A DNA stretch of 64,000 nt, from the NCBI GenBank assembly GCA_027625915.1, contig JANTQA010000021.1, positions 620,001 to 684,000 of the forward strand. Reading direction: 5' to 3'. The number at the start of each line of letters is the position of its first letter. Position 1 is the stretch's first letter. A program made the translations under genes and the position numbers. Below are positions 24,257 to 38,522 of this stretch, in pieces. The notes beneath the pieces were generated by a model. That model made no database searches and was not told the origin of the DNA. It saw only the letters and a list, made by a program, of their open reading frames with translations. Origin of the DNA: Anaeramoeba flamelloides. Taxonomy: Eukaryota; Metamonada; Anaeramoebidae.

Positions 24257-27200
24257 ATGTCCATTCAATTTATTGTTTTAAATAAAGGAACTGGCCACAC
24301 TATTTTTTATAAAGGATCCAAAAAAACCCTTGTTTATCTATCTCCAATCTGCTTATCTTACCAGCTTTCACATGAATTGTTTAATGAAAGTTTTTCATAT
24401 TTTTTTTCAGGCAAAACCCGAATAATGTTTTATGAATATTTTGAGATTTTATTTATTATTGTTAGCCAGAATAATGAATCAAAAACCTTTTTACAAAGAC
24501 AACTAATACTTTTAAAACAAATCTTTTTTTTCAGATTAGGCACAGAGTTTGTATTCCTTTTTTCTTTTTTGTTTTTTTTTTTTTTCTTTTTTTTCAAAAC
24601 ACACTTTCTTCTTTTTTATCTACTTGTAAACGTCAAAACAAAGGAAATAAAATAAAAAGAAAAAAATTGCCGATTGGAAACGGTTTTACAAAATAAAACG
24701 AACAAACCAGAGCAGTGCTTGTCCACTTTCGTTCAAACAATACCATATTTAATCTTTAGATTTGTTTTTCTTTATTCCTTTTTTTTTATGGACAAATTAC
24801 AACAAATTTTCAAAAAGGTGACTAAAAAAGATTATCAAAGAGATCTGTCAATCAGCCAAAAAGATCGGATAGAGCTATTTTCATAGACCACTTTAAACAC
24901 TTTTGTATTACATTTTTTTCAGAACTTGGAATTATTGTACTGAATTGAGTGTTAAAAAAACAAATTTTTTCAAAACTTCCTTCTTAAAAAGGATGAATTT
25001 TTTTTTGCTTATTTGATGAAAATTAAATTAGCACTTTTTTTTCGCTCTTGCTGATCTCTAATTTCCATCTTTGATCTCACAATTTATGAAGTTTTTCATT
25101 TAAATTACTTTTTAGAGTGGAGCTGAGTGTATAAAAACAAAAATAACTCAATTTTTGAAAAATTTTTTTTACCAAACTCTATTCAAATGTTGTACCTTTA
25201 GGTGTTGAGTTGGTTGTTGTTATATTCTATACAAATCTGAAAATGAAATTTTTACTCTACTGATAAATTCCAATAAATCTCAAAAAAATTTTTAGTTCAA
25301 TTTCCATTTTTATAAATCTTTTTACCTCTTTCTTATCAAACAGTCCTGTAAAAAGAATGTTTTGAAGAACAACCAATTTTAGAGGGTTTCTTAACACTTG
25401 ACTTCATAAAATGCTTTATTCAAAGCTTGAGCATAATCATTCCAAAAAGGAAAATCAAGTAAAAATTTCCAAACATTTATTGCAATTTATCAGTATTAAC
25501 AAATAAAAGCAAAAAAAGTAATTTTAAAAAAAATATTTTGAAAAGAACTTATAAAACATTCTTTTAAGGACTACTTTCCCACGGCTTGGAGAGTGTTGGG
25601 TTATTGATTTATTGTATTTTTCGCTTCTCAAAAATAATTTTCATTCTGAAGAAATTGGACAAAAAAATACAAGTTTCAAATTTCAAAATTAAAAAAATCA
25701 ACAAAAAAAAAAAAAATTTGAAAAAATAGATGGTTTCAAGGTTTACAATCCCTAAAACTGGTGATAAGATTAGTTTGCATTAGATGTGGCGAAATGTTAT
25801 TTTGTTTCGTGGCCTATTGATCATACATTCGGATTTCGGAAAAAAAAAAAATAAATTCATTTTTTAACCACTATTAAAATTAATACTAAGTCAAAGATCG
25901 ATCGAGAACAACCAAAATAACATTTCGCTACATCTAATACAAGCTAATCTTTTCACCACTTTTAGGGATTGTAAAACTTAAGGGATTTACAGCACAAGTT
26001 CAAAATTTAAAACATTTCAAACTTGCAAAAGTAACTAAAAACAATATTTAGAACAGCTTGAGTAATTGCTTTGTGCTTATAGATTTGAAACGTAAAGCCT
26101 GGAATATTAAAATCAAATTTTGGAAAGGATCAAGAAAGATAAAAATGTGAAAATTGTTGAAAATTGTTAAAATTTACCATTTTTTTGTAAAAGAAATTCT
26201 TAGTGGGTAAAGTTAAACCAAGATTATAAAACTCTTTCAAGTGCCTTTTGATACACAATTTTCCGGTTTACACTCGAAAAGGCAGCCCTTAAACGTACAA
26301 CGCCGCTTGAAGGATCTAAGCTATTTCCAATAAAGTGGGGCAAATTTATTTTATAATATCTCTTTTAAACCCAATCTTCAAAAAAGTATTTAAACATCCA
26401 AAATCATTAACTACCATTTATCAATTCTTGATAACAATTCAATTTGTTTCTTAGTATTGTATTACATAAATAAAAAATATTAAAATTTCTGATCTTGATT
26501 TTATCTGTGATTTTTTTGAGGTGAAAATTGGTGTTTATTATTTTCTTTTTGATTGAAAAAACCGTTTTCATAACTTGTTTGATATCAACAAAATTTCCAA
26601 TAGAATTGAAAGAATAGAAATGCATTTTATTGTTTAAAAAAGCATTTGTACCCTTTCCATATTTCCAGTTTTTTATGGAAATTTGGTCGTATATTGTTTT
26701 CACCAAAAAAATGTGCTATTTTTTTTTTTCATTTTTTGGGAAATATTTCAACTAACATATTTCGAAATAAATATCATAGTCGTTGATTTAATCGGTATTA
26801 ATATTAAACTTAATTTGGTATTGTCGATTAACGAATACCTTCACTAATAATGATGATTTTTTATGAAATGTAAAAAAAAATGCCCCACTTTTTTGGAAAT
26901 ACCTTACACACAATGAAAAAAAAAATAAAAAATAAAAATAAAACTATTAATCAAATAATTAATATCAGAATCCGCATTTTTAAAAATCAATATTTTAATA
27001 TTATCATATTTAGCAGATCCAAAGTTAAATTCGTTGTTTATCTTTTTTTTTTTTTTAGATTTTTATCAATTGATTTTGTGATTTCTTTTTTTTTTGATAT
27101 TTTCAGTAAGACGCCTTTCGCTACAATTTCGCTATTTTTTATTTTTTTCGAATTTCCAGTAATCGAAACCAAAAATAATATTTACTCTTTATGCGAAATA

Positions 27201-30200
27201 TTAAAAATTGAAAGGGAAATTTTAATCAATAAACTAATAAAGAAAAAAAAATATCAAGAGAATAAACTGAAACAATTTTTGCTTATTGTGAAAAAATAAT
27301 TAAAAATGTATTAATTTGGAATTGAATGAAGAATTACTTGTCGAAATTTGAATTTAACAGGGTTAAAAAAGTTTAGGTACTCTGCTTTGTGATCATAAGA
27401 GAATTATCTAAAATATATTTGTATTGAAAAATGAAATGCCTTGTAATACTACAATTTTTCGAAACATCAGATGGGATTTATTTTTTTTTGTACTAATTTT
27501 TTGGAAAACCACTTATCAACAATTTCAAATTCTAAAGAATAAAAAGTTTTTTAGTTGAGAGTTAGATTGGAAAAAAGTATTTATTTGCTTTTTTTTTGAA
27601 GTGAAATTTACTTTAAAAAATCAATCTTCAATAGACATCGAGAATTTGGTGCTAATTTTCATTAATGGGATTTACTTTTTGAGATTATTTATTACCAAGT
27701 GAGTTTTAAAATTTACAAATAAACGTGTGAAAGAAAACCATTTATAACTTGAATGTTTGTTAGTAATTAGATTTTATCTTTTTTTGATTGAAGAAAATAA
27801 CAAAAAAGAGAAATGTAATTTCTCAACTCATAAAAATATAGGTTTAATTTCCATTTTGTTTTTAAAATTGTATTGTTTTATTTTTGGTGGAGTGTGTTCC
27901 ACTCGGTAAAGAAAAAAAAAGGAGTTGTATTTTTTCAGTAGAGAGTTAAAATTAAAATTATTTTTGTACATAAAAATAATAAAAGGGCTTTCTTTATTTA
28001 TTCAAATTTCCAAGAAAAGCAAGCAACTTCAACTCCCTTTTGACTGATCTTTAAATTAATTTGATTTTAGTAACTAAAAATAATAAAAACATTGAAAATA
28101 TTTTTATTTTTTTTTCAATTTTTAGCAAAATATTCTGGAGGTTTGTTGAACAAAAATAGTGAATCAAGAGTTGGAATTTAACAATATTCTAATCAAATTT
28201 AGATGTGTATATCCATTAAAACGAATTCTGCAAAAAAACAAAATTATACTTGTATATTAAGACATATAAGTTCAATTCCGAAAATTGTGAAATTCAAAAT
28301 TTTTAATTATGAAAACTTTTTTTTTTTTTTTAATAGTAAAAATTATTCTTAATTAAAAATACATCTTATTTCTCAGAAACAAATATTGAATTTAATTACC
28401 TTACTCTTTTCTAAAAACATTAAATCAATACACCACCCTTTATTTAATTTTATTCTTTTTAAACCCATTTAAATTCAACTTAACATCACATAATTCGACC
28501 ACAAAGTTTAGTGTAAACATCAAAAGGTAATTAAATTCATCTTATTCCACTCCACTTTTGATTATGTGATGCGCACCACAAAATCATTAATCTATAAATT
28601 TAATGTATATTCAAGAAAATTGAGTCACTTACAATACCGAGCATTATGCTACTTTCCTAATTTTTAAACTAAAAAGTTAGCTTTTCATAAAATCAATTAT
28701 TCAGACTTAATATTAAAAATAATTTTCGTAATTGAGTAAAAAGTACAAAAATAGAAAAAAAAAAAAAAAAAAAAAGAATAAACCTTAATTTACTTTAGTG
28801 GAGGAATTTAATAAAACTATAAAACATAAAAAAAAATATCAAAGAGAAAATCTAAAAAAAATATATATATTTATTTTGTGAAAGAAAAAATGATTAAATA
28901 AGAAAAGAAAAAAAAAATATAATATTCTTTTTAATTTTTCTTCGAAATAACTTTTTTTAATTAAAAAAAAAAAAATAATAACAAATTCTTTCTTATTTTT
29001 GCTAATTTCTTTTTAGAACGATGCGGTCACTTATTAGCAATACAGGATATAGCTTTTATAAAAAATCTCAACAAATTGAAAAATTAACAAAATCAATAAT
29101 TCACTTAATTCAAAAGAAACAAAGTTTTTTCATTCAAGCAAATCATTATTATTATCCAAATGATATACTCTTAAAAATAACTGAAAATTTACAAAATATT
29201 ATGGATGAAAATATTTTTATGGGCTTTATAATACGTAAAGACAAAATAATTTGCTCCGTAAGGAGAAAAGATATTGATAGATTGAATTCAGTTGATGTAT
29301 CAATGATAATCATTTATTTATTAAGTTTAGAACAAAATTGGATTAATCAAATAACAAATAACAAAGAATTATCACAAATTAAAGAATCAAAAAAAAATAT
29401 TGAAAAAAAAAATTCTTCTGTTTCAAAAATAAATCATAAAATTGATAACACAAATAAGGAAGACAATGAAAATAATGAAAACAAGGAAAACGATGAAAAC
29501 AAGGAAAACAAGGAAAACAAGGAAAACAATGAAAAGAGCGATATGTAAATATTTCACTTATTAAATTTATTTTATTATTTATTATTTATTTTTCATATTA
29601 CATTCTTCACTTTTTTCTATTTCATTTTTTAAAAAAACATTTTTACAAAACAAAATGTTATAGATTTTTTTAAATACAAATATTATTCTTTTGAAATTAT
29701 TCAGTTGGACAATCATTTATAAGTTAAAAATACTTTTCTTCAAATACATTTCTTCAAAAGTTAAAGGCCAATATTATAAATTCCAAAAATTTAAAAGTTA
29801 ACCTAAAATAATTTTATGATACACTTTTTGGATGTAAAAAATCTTGTTAAATTTCTTTTTTTTTGTTATTTATTGTTATTGAATGATTTTTTTTTGAAAT
29901 TTATCATATTACTTTAAATAAGAATTTTTGTTTTGAATAAAAAGAATATTTTTTAAAATTTCATTAATTGTCCAAAAAAATTTCTCGTTGCTCTAAACAT
30001 ATTTTAATTTTCATTTTTTTAACATTCAATATAAGCAGAGTTTTTTTTTTTTTTAATTTTTTTTTATATAAGATAATGTTAGGACAAAACCCGGTAAGCG
30101 AATATATAGAGGGATGATATGAAAGCTATTTTAAATTTATGCTTCAGATTTAGATTTTGGAATTCATTAGGAGATTTTCGGAAAAAAGTAAAAAAAATCA

Positions 30201-33200
30201 AATAATTAATTTATTGAAATATAAAATCGATTTTAAAAAGAAATTCAGCCAATTCAGAACTCAAATAATAGGATTAAATCAACTTATTGTTTTTTCAGTT
30301 TTCTTCCTCAAAAAGAATATTTTTTTTAAAGATTTTTTTTCACATTAAAGGTTACTTAAAAATAATTTTTTGTGATCTTTCGAATTTTTTTTACACAAAA
30401 GTTACTTTTCATAATTTTTTTTTAATTTTTCAATTTTATGGATTTAAAGTTGAATGTTCAAATGATCTAAAACAATCAATGAAGTTCAAGATTTTTTTTA
30501 TTATGTAATTTAAAAGGGAAAATTCTATCAAAAAAATTGAAACAAAATTTTTTAGTGAAACGCCCTTTAGAATCGTATTAGACTCATTTTTTTTTTTTTG
30601 TGAAACTTATATAACTCGTTTTTGATGAATAGTTTAGGGATTCAATTACCCTCATTTTCTTTTAGATTAGAAGAAAGAATAAGATAAAAAATGAAAACGG
30701 AAAAATGAAAAATAATTTCAAATAAGTAAAAATATAATAAATTATAAGTTTAAGAAGTTGTAAATAGGGAAATTGATTTTGTGCTCAAATGTTGTCGCAT
30801 AAAATGCTGATATATTGAATAATACTATAAAAATAAAGCAATTAAAAAATCAATTGAAGCAAAATTCTTTTTTAAAATATTTTAATAAATAGTAGAGTTT
30901 ACTCAGAAAGATTCAAAACGAACTTTTATTTTATTTTTTTCTTCTGAAAATCTCTTTTTAATGATTATCATTTTCTGTATTAATAAATTTATAAAGATTT
31001 TAATGTGTAATTGATTGAATAAAAAATTGATTGTGTTTATTTTAATGAAACATTATTGAAATCAACCTATTAATAATTTCCAAATTAGAAACAAGAAAAA
31101 TCTCATTTAGATTAAAAAAAAAAAAAAATTTCTTCAAAAAAGACAAAATTTATTACAAAAATGATTAAATAGATGCTAATTATTTAATTTTTCATTTTTT
31201 TAGTCCTACACAACCAAGAAAAGAGATAAATTCATTCTTTAAGTGATTTGTTTGAAATTGAAAAAAATGAAATTTTATCATAGGTTGTGGAATTTTTATT
31301 TATTATTGAGAATCCTTTTATTTAGTTCTTTACCCTCCTGTGAATTATGTGGTCGTGTAGTTGAATTTCGTAGAGTGCCATCAAGTACCGTTAGATTTTT
31401 TTTTAAATATTTGAAATAAAAAGAAAATTTTTGAAATTTTCTTTTAATTTCAAAAATTAAAAAAACCTAATGGCGTTTTTCAAGAATTCAAAAGAATAGA
31501 GAAAAACCAATAGATAATACTCAATTCTTTTAAATTAAAAAAAAAACCTAATGACAGGGGATAAATATTTAATTTGGTAATGCAAATGATATTATTACTT
31601 TTTTTTATCCAATATTTTAACTATTTTTCTTTTTCTCTTATTTTTATATTTGATGAATTTTCTTTAATTATTCCTTTTTTTTTTTTTCAAGAAAACCTAA
31701 TTTGATTCTTTTCAAAAATACTGTGTTGAAAAAAAAAGCGTTTTTGTGATTTTTATGATCTTCAAAATTTGAAATTTTCATTTTTTTATTGATTATTTAT
31801 TTATTGAGAGAAAGAAAATTTTTTCAATGTTAATTAAGAAAATTTTAGCACGTTCAGAAAAAAAGTCACAGAAACGAAAGCATCCCAATAATTTTTTGAG
31901 TGATTTTGATTTTTTTTTAATGTAAGAGTTCTAATTTTATCTAGCAAATTAATGAGTTCCTGTGATGTACTTTGGAATTTTTTTCTGAAAAATTCATTTT
32001 GCATTATTTTTTTTTAAAAAATAATTTCTTTTATTATCATTTTCCATAATAAAAAGAACGAAATAATATTAAACAAGTCTTTTGAAGAGCTTAAGATCAA
32101 ATGAAATGATCCAATTTTCACAACATATTTCTTGATGAGAGAGACGAAACAAACAATTCCTTTCTTGAAAAAAATCAGATTTTTGTTTGATCGGAAATTG
32201 TTCTTTTTAAAAATGAAAAACAGTTAGTTTTTGGGTAAAAAAAAAATTAGAAAACAAAATCACAACTTTTGCAAAATTTTAAAATCAAACCATCACGAAA
32301 TCAAAAAAAGAATATTGTTAATTTAAGATCTTATGATTGTTAACTAAAATAATAAACTGTTTGCTGAATATTTACAGAAAATTCCTTGTTTTTTTTTCAT
32401 TTATTTTCTCGACTTTTTAAAACCAAACGAAACATTAAATCAGAGACTACATATTTAAGTGTTATTGTTGTTTGAGTGTATTTTTATCTTTAGACTTATT
32501 TTTAAATCCATTTATCAAACAAACCCATTAATCAAATTAAAACTTTCTAACTTTTTATTTTTATTTCTATTACTATGTTTTTATATAGCACACTTTCAAC
32601 CTCCTTTGACATTGACCGTATCAAAACCCCGAAAAACGAAAATGCCTATAAAATTTTGGATTTTTCTGAATTAAACAATAAATCGGAAACAAATGAAATA
32701 GAAATAAACAAAAAAAAAAAAAACAAGAATGAAGATGAAAAAGATGGAATTAAAGAAAAAAATGAAAATGAAAAAAAAGAAAACGAGAACTATAGCTATG
32801 ATGATGATGATGATGATGATGATGACGACGACGACGACGACGAAGACGACAATATTGACATTGAATATAATATTGAACAGATAAATGAATTTGAATTTGA
32901 GGAGGGTGTATTTATTAAGAAAGATTCAAAAGAAATAAACACTAATTTGGAAGAATTATATCTGAGAACAAAAAAAAATAATCAATCTAAAGAGTGTTGT
33001 TTGTGTTATACACATCAAATAAGTAAAAGCACCTATTTATTTTTAGTCAATAAATATACAAAATCAGAAAATATAAATCTTATTGAAAAAAAAAAAAGTT
33101 TATATAATATTTCTATGGATTTTATGAAATCAAACTATGAACATTTTATGAAAATACCTTCAACTAATCTTTTATTTCATAATTTTCCAAGATATTTTCC

Positions 33201-36200
33201 AGGCTTAGTTCATTTTATTTTTGTAAATAGAAACAACCAAAAAGTAAGTTATTTTTATTTTTTTATTATTATTCATTAAGCACTTATTAAAACTCTTTTG
33301 ACAATTTAAAAAAAAAAAAAAAATCGTAAAATTAAATTCCCCTTTTTGTTATTCAAGATAAAAAACAATTCGTACTTTATGATCTACTATATAATAGCTT
33401 GAGTATTTTAAAACTAAACTCTTTTTCAACTAAAAGGGCATAAGAAAATTTCAAGAATTATTCATAATTGAATCAAATTAATTGTAGTATCATTCTAAAA
33501 AATAAGAAAAGCTTTAAAACATAAAAAAAAAAAAACACTCAAATAAATATTTGAAATGAATGATAATCAAATAATAAAAATTAAAATTAAATATTTTAAA
33601 AATTGATGTGCACTTTTATTTGAAATGAGAAATCTCGTTTTGTAAATTTCAATGAAAAAAATATATATAAAATCAATAAAAACCGTTGAACAAGGTGAAT
33701 TGGGAAAAAATTATGCACATTTTATTGATAACTTATTACAAGTCAAACTTTTGTTTTTTAAAGTCTCATTTTCAAGATAAAGCCTCAATTCATCTGGATA
33801 TTTTGTTGGAATGTTTTTTCTTTTTTTTCTTCTTTTCTTCGTTCCATGCATCAATCCAATAATGGTCTTTCTTAATCCCTACATCTAGCTCATTCGAAAT
33901 CAAACTTAAACTGTTTCTATTTACTTACTGGTAGATTATTTCCAAATTAGTTTCTTCTTATCTTGCTTTTTCATTTTCCAACTGTTCAATACCCGAAAAA
34001 TAAAAAAAACAAAAAATGAAAAAATGAATAATTAAAATGAAAATCACCAATAAGTAATTATCTTATTAACAATCAAATTCAATAGTATTGATGATTTGAG
34101 GGGTGTGTACTTTTGTTTGAAAAGGAGTTTATATAAACTATTTCCAAAAAAGAGGGGCAAATTTATTTTAAAATATCATTATTAAAATTAATGCACATAA
34201 AAATATTTAAATATTCAAAATTACTAACTATCATTTATTTATTCTTCGATAATAATTCAATTTGTTTGTTGGTAATGTTATTACATTTAAAGAAAAGAAA
34301 TTTAATTTTCTGATCTTGGTTTTATATGATAATTTTTAAGATGAAAATTGGTCGAGGTTATTTTTTTCTTTTTGATCAAAAAAATCGTATTCATAAGAGG
34401 ATTTAATCTTGACAAAATATTCCAAATAGAATGAAAAACTTTTAACTGTATTTTATTGTTTTAAAAAATTCTTTGTATCCTTTCCATATTTCCGTTTATT
34501 ATTGAAATTGATATACTCTATTTTCTTTAACCAAAAAAAGAGAAATTTATATATTCATTTTTTAGAAAATATTTCATCCAAATTATTTTGTTATAAACAC
34601 CTTGGCAATTGATTCAATCGGTATTAATATTAAACTTAATTTGGTATTTGACGAATAGATCCACTAACAAAGAGGATTTTTTATGAAATATAAAAAAAAA
34701 AAAAAAGCACTACTTTTTTGGAAATACCTTATATCCCTTAGAAATTCAAATATACTAATTTCCCTCCAAATAAAAATTTTAATTTGAAATGTTATCAAAG
34801 GATTATAAGATATAGAATGTATAAAAAATTATCTTGGAAAGAAAATTTTTTAATTAAAAATTGTATAGTTACCTACAATAAAAAAAAACTTGAAAAAAAT
34901 ATTATTAACATTTGAAAAATTTTTTTTTGATTCTTGTGATTTTATTATTTTTCAATTGGAATTTTTGAAAATTAAAAATTTTTTTTTTTGAAAAGTTTGT
35001 CTACACATCAAAAAATTCTTAGTTTTAATGATTAAAACACATCATACTTTACTGGTAATTTTTTTTGGGTCCTTTACATCTCAATATTGCATAAAATACT
35101 TTAATAAATAATTTATTCATTACAAAAGATATTTCGGCATCACATAGAAAATTTGTTTTGTCTATTGATTATCATTCAATGGCAATCTATATATTTGATT
35201 CTAAATAATTTAAAAATAAAAAAAAATATAAATTAAATTTTAAAAAAAATAATATTTTTTTTCATTGTAAAATATTGAAATTTTTTCAACAAGATATTTT
35301 TTTCAAATTTAAATGTTTTGGCCAATAGTTCGAGTTAGATTAATAAATGACTTTTGTTCTTAGTAAAAATTTGAATAAAATCCTTTTGAAATTAGCATTT
35401 TTCAATACAAATTAATCCAGATATTGGAAAATAATTTTTGATCGATGGTCTCTTATTCAATAATATTATTTATTTTATGTCTAGATTTTAAAAAGTTAAA
35501 AATTCAAAAAATGTTAAAAAAAAAAAAAATATCTTGGTTTCGAAGATTATTTTATTTTCTTTGAATAATATTCAAAAGTTAATTTTTATTTTTTTTTTTA
35601 AATTTAGGGTTCATTACTTTATCTATTTAAAAAGTTTTTATTTATTTAATTCCGATATAATAAATGAAATTATTTTACAATTTTTTTTTTTTGTTTTTTC
35701 AAGTATTTTCTATTGTTTAAATTGAAGTTTTAGAAAATTATTCATATTAAACTATAAATTTTTCCCTAAAGAAAGAAATCAATTTCATTTTTCTCTTGGT
35801 TCAATATTTATTAAACTTTTTTCTAAAAAAAAATGAAAATTTCTCAGTTATATATTTTTTTTCTTTTTTTTATATTAAAATTAACAATCATTTTTAATGG
35901 TTGTTATTAATAAATCAATGTATTGAGTTTTGAATTACTATTATTTTAATAAAATTTCCTATTTTAAAAAATTGAAAAAAAAATAAAAATCTTTAAAAAA
36001 AATGTAACAATGAATAATTATTATTTTTTTTTCCAATATCAAAAAAAAATACAATAACATAACGTTGTTTATTGGCTCTATTTTAGAAGCAATCACTTTG
36101 TTATGTTATGAGTTTGGCCTGGAAGAACGAGAAATATGATATTGTTTCAAGTGATATAAGATGATATTGAGGAGTTCCAAGAACTACGATTAATATCATC

Positions 36201-38137
36201 TTAGCACCAGAGCAATATCATTATTTTGAGACCGGAAGGGGATCCAAAACGAGGAATAAGAAAAGGTGATTTTTGAACAAATGAAACAATCTGAGATGCT
36301 CTTTATTTTTTGGAACTCGAGATCTAACTCTACACAACAGTAAAAAAACTAAAACAAACAAACAAAAACAAATAAAAACTAATTTGTTATTTTTTAAAGA
36401 ATCTTGGAAGAACTTGTTCTTCAAAGCTTCCTTTTTTTTCTCTCTCTCTCAATGGAGTTATTGAAAACATTGGAGTTAAATTTTACATTTTTATCATTGA
36501 GGATAAAACTTGGTTTGAAATCCCACAGAGACAAAATAGATCGTCAAACTTTACAATAATCTCTATCCCCACTTTTATTTCACGAATGTTAATAAGCATC
36601 TAAAGGTGATCAAACATAAAAGCCTGCATCTGTTGTGTGTTCTTAACAGTGAATGATTTTGTGCATTCCTCTAAAAATTTCAAAACTTGACGTACTAAAA
36701 TAAAATGTTTTTTTTTTTTTCGAATTTCAAAAATTTGTAAATATGTTTTTTTCTCATTTTTAAAATCTTTTATTAATGGTCTTTTTTCTCCTTTTTTCAA
36801 AGAAAAAAGAGACCAAACCTTTTTAATTTTTTTAAAAATGATATTGATTTCTTTCAAAAAGAGAAAAAAACCAAAAACATTGCTTGTTTTTAAGCAAAGA
36901 AAGGGAATTCATTCAATTTCCAACCTTTAAGGGGAAATTGATGTACTGTTTTCTTTGTTGTCTATTGAACAAATAATTGGGTTCCTTGAACCAAATTAAT
37001 TTTGCAATGTCGTAAATCCTTGAGCGCGGCGATCTTTTGGGATTTATGAGATTAACGTTACAAAAAAATTGGTAAAACTCTTCTAAAATAACTTTAAGGG
37101 TCAAGTCATTACGGTTAATAATAATTTTTTGAAATGAATTAAAAAAATTTGTAATTTTAATGGGTGCATAATACCAATCAATAACTAACCTACATGCGAA
37201 GCGCGATCGATCTCCAAAAATCAACAATCAAAAAAGAGTACATTTTTAGAAAAAAGTGACAAAAAGTGACACTCTTTGCCCAATTAGAATGGTTGTGATT
37301 TATCGTTTTGAAAACAACTGTGTTGATTTTGAAGTGTAACTCTTACGCACTTTTTGAGATCTCGAAGATTTTTTTTTTCATTTTTTTCTAAGTCCATGTT
37401 ACAAAATCCTTACTTTGCCAAATATAGAGAGTTACAATATAACCACACATTAGATTAAATCCAATTAAATTGATTGTATACTTATAAAAACAATTTGTTT
37501 TAAATTGAAACAATTTAACCCTTTGGAAATTGAAAAAAAGAAGAAACGAGTAATTTTTTTTTTAAATTTTGATTTTTTTGGAATTGAGAATGCTTTTCAT
37601 TTTTTATTCAAATTGAATTTTTTTACCTTTGTTTTTGAGAATGTTTTTTCACTATTTCTTTATATTGAATTTCTTGACAATAGGAATCATTCTTAATTTT
37701 TTGAGAATTGGGTTTTTTAGAATTTGAGAATTCTTTTCAACTTTTTTTTTGAATTGGATTTTTGCCTGGTGAGATCCTCTCAAAATTTCTTTTTTGTTAT
37801 TTGAATTTTTGTCAACCAAAAGAAGGGCAATTCCACAATACCCTTTTTTGGTTTCAAGCCACTGTTTTAGTATGGGGCAAATCCACGGTAAATGACTAGA
37901 CACCTAAATAACATTTTTAAAGTCCAATTTATTGGCAATATACTTCTTATTTTACTTTGTTAGAATTGGAAATAAGAAGATCAGAAAATTTTCAAACTTT
38001 GCCTAATTGCTAAAGTATTTCCCAAAATCTTTCCAAAACAACTACAATGCCATCCTAAACTTTTTAGTGAAACAATCGCTTTCTTATCAGTAGTTGTCTA
38101 GAATTATAGACTTTTAATTTTAACAAATAAAAAGTTT

Positions 38138-38175
<38 letters not shown>

Positions 38176-38326
38176 CTACTTTATCTTTGTCCTATTTTTA
38201 TTTTTTATTGTAATTCAAATATGGATTAAAGACAAATAAGAAAATAAATATATTAGCACATCAATATCATTTTAAATCTTTTCTTTCAAACTTGATTAAA
38301 TTTAGGCAAATAAGGGGTGTTATGGA

Positions 38327-38369
<43 letters not shown>

Positions 38370-38465
38370 ACACATAACCACACTTTTTATTCTTATATTT
38401 GGTTTTAATCTGTTTATTTGTTTATAAATTATGTATTTAAATTTATCTATATATCTATCTATCTA

Positions 38466-38522
<57 letters not shown>

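Larger units (their letters stand above)
24547..29016 (+). other. HPS1 intron 1 (about 4.5 kb)
   Basis: Bounded by GA|GTTTGT and CTTTTTAG|A; the phase requires a two-base end and a one-base start, and this pair fits. It contains palindromic element N1 (25747-25979), an inverted family M piece (25995-26180) and element C2 (26317-26906). The remainder is AT-rich DNA. The frames at 24674-24886, 26407-26706 and 26880-27299 start at TTG or inside element C2 and are not convincing. A different donor, GTTTTT at 24571, would also keep phase. Confidence 0.6.

Noticed and set aside
24674-24886. Possible extra HPS1 exon just after exon 1
   Set aside because: Starts with TTG, and the human HPS1 sequence continues directly from exon 1 to exon 2 without a gap that it could fill.
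26880-27299. 139-codon frame in HPS1 intron 1
   Set aside because: Starts inside the terminal repeat of element C2 and continues through homopolymers; no family resemblance and it overlaps no HPS1 region.
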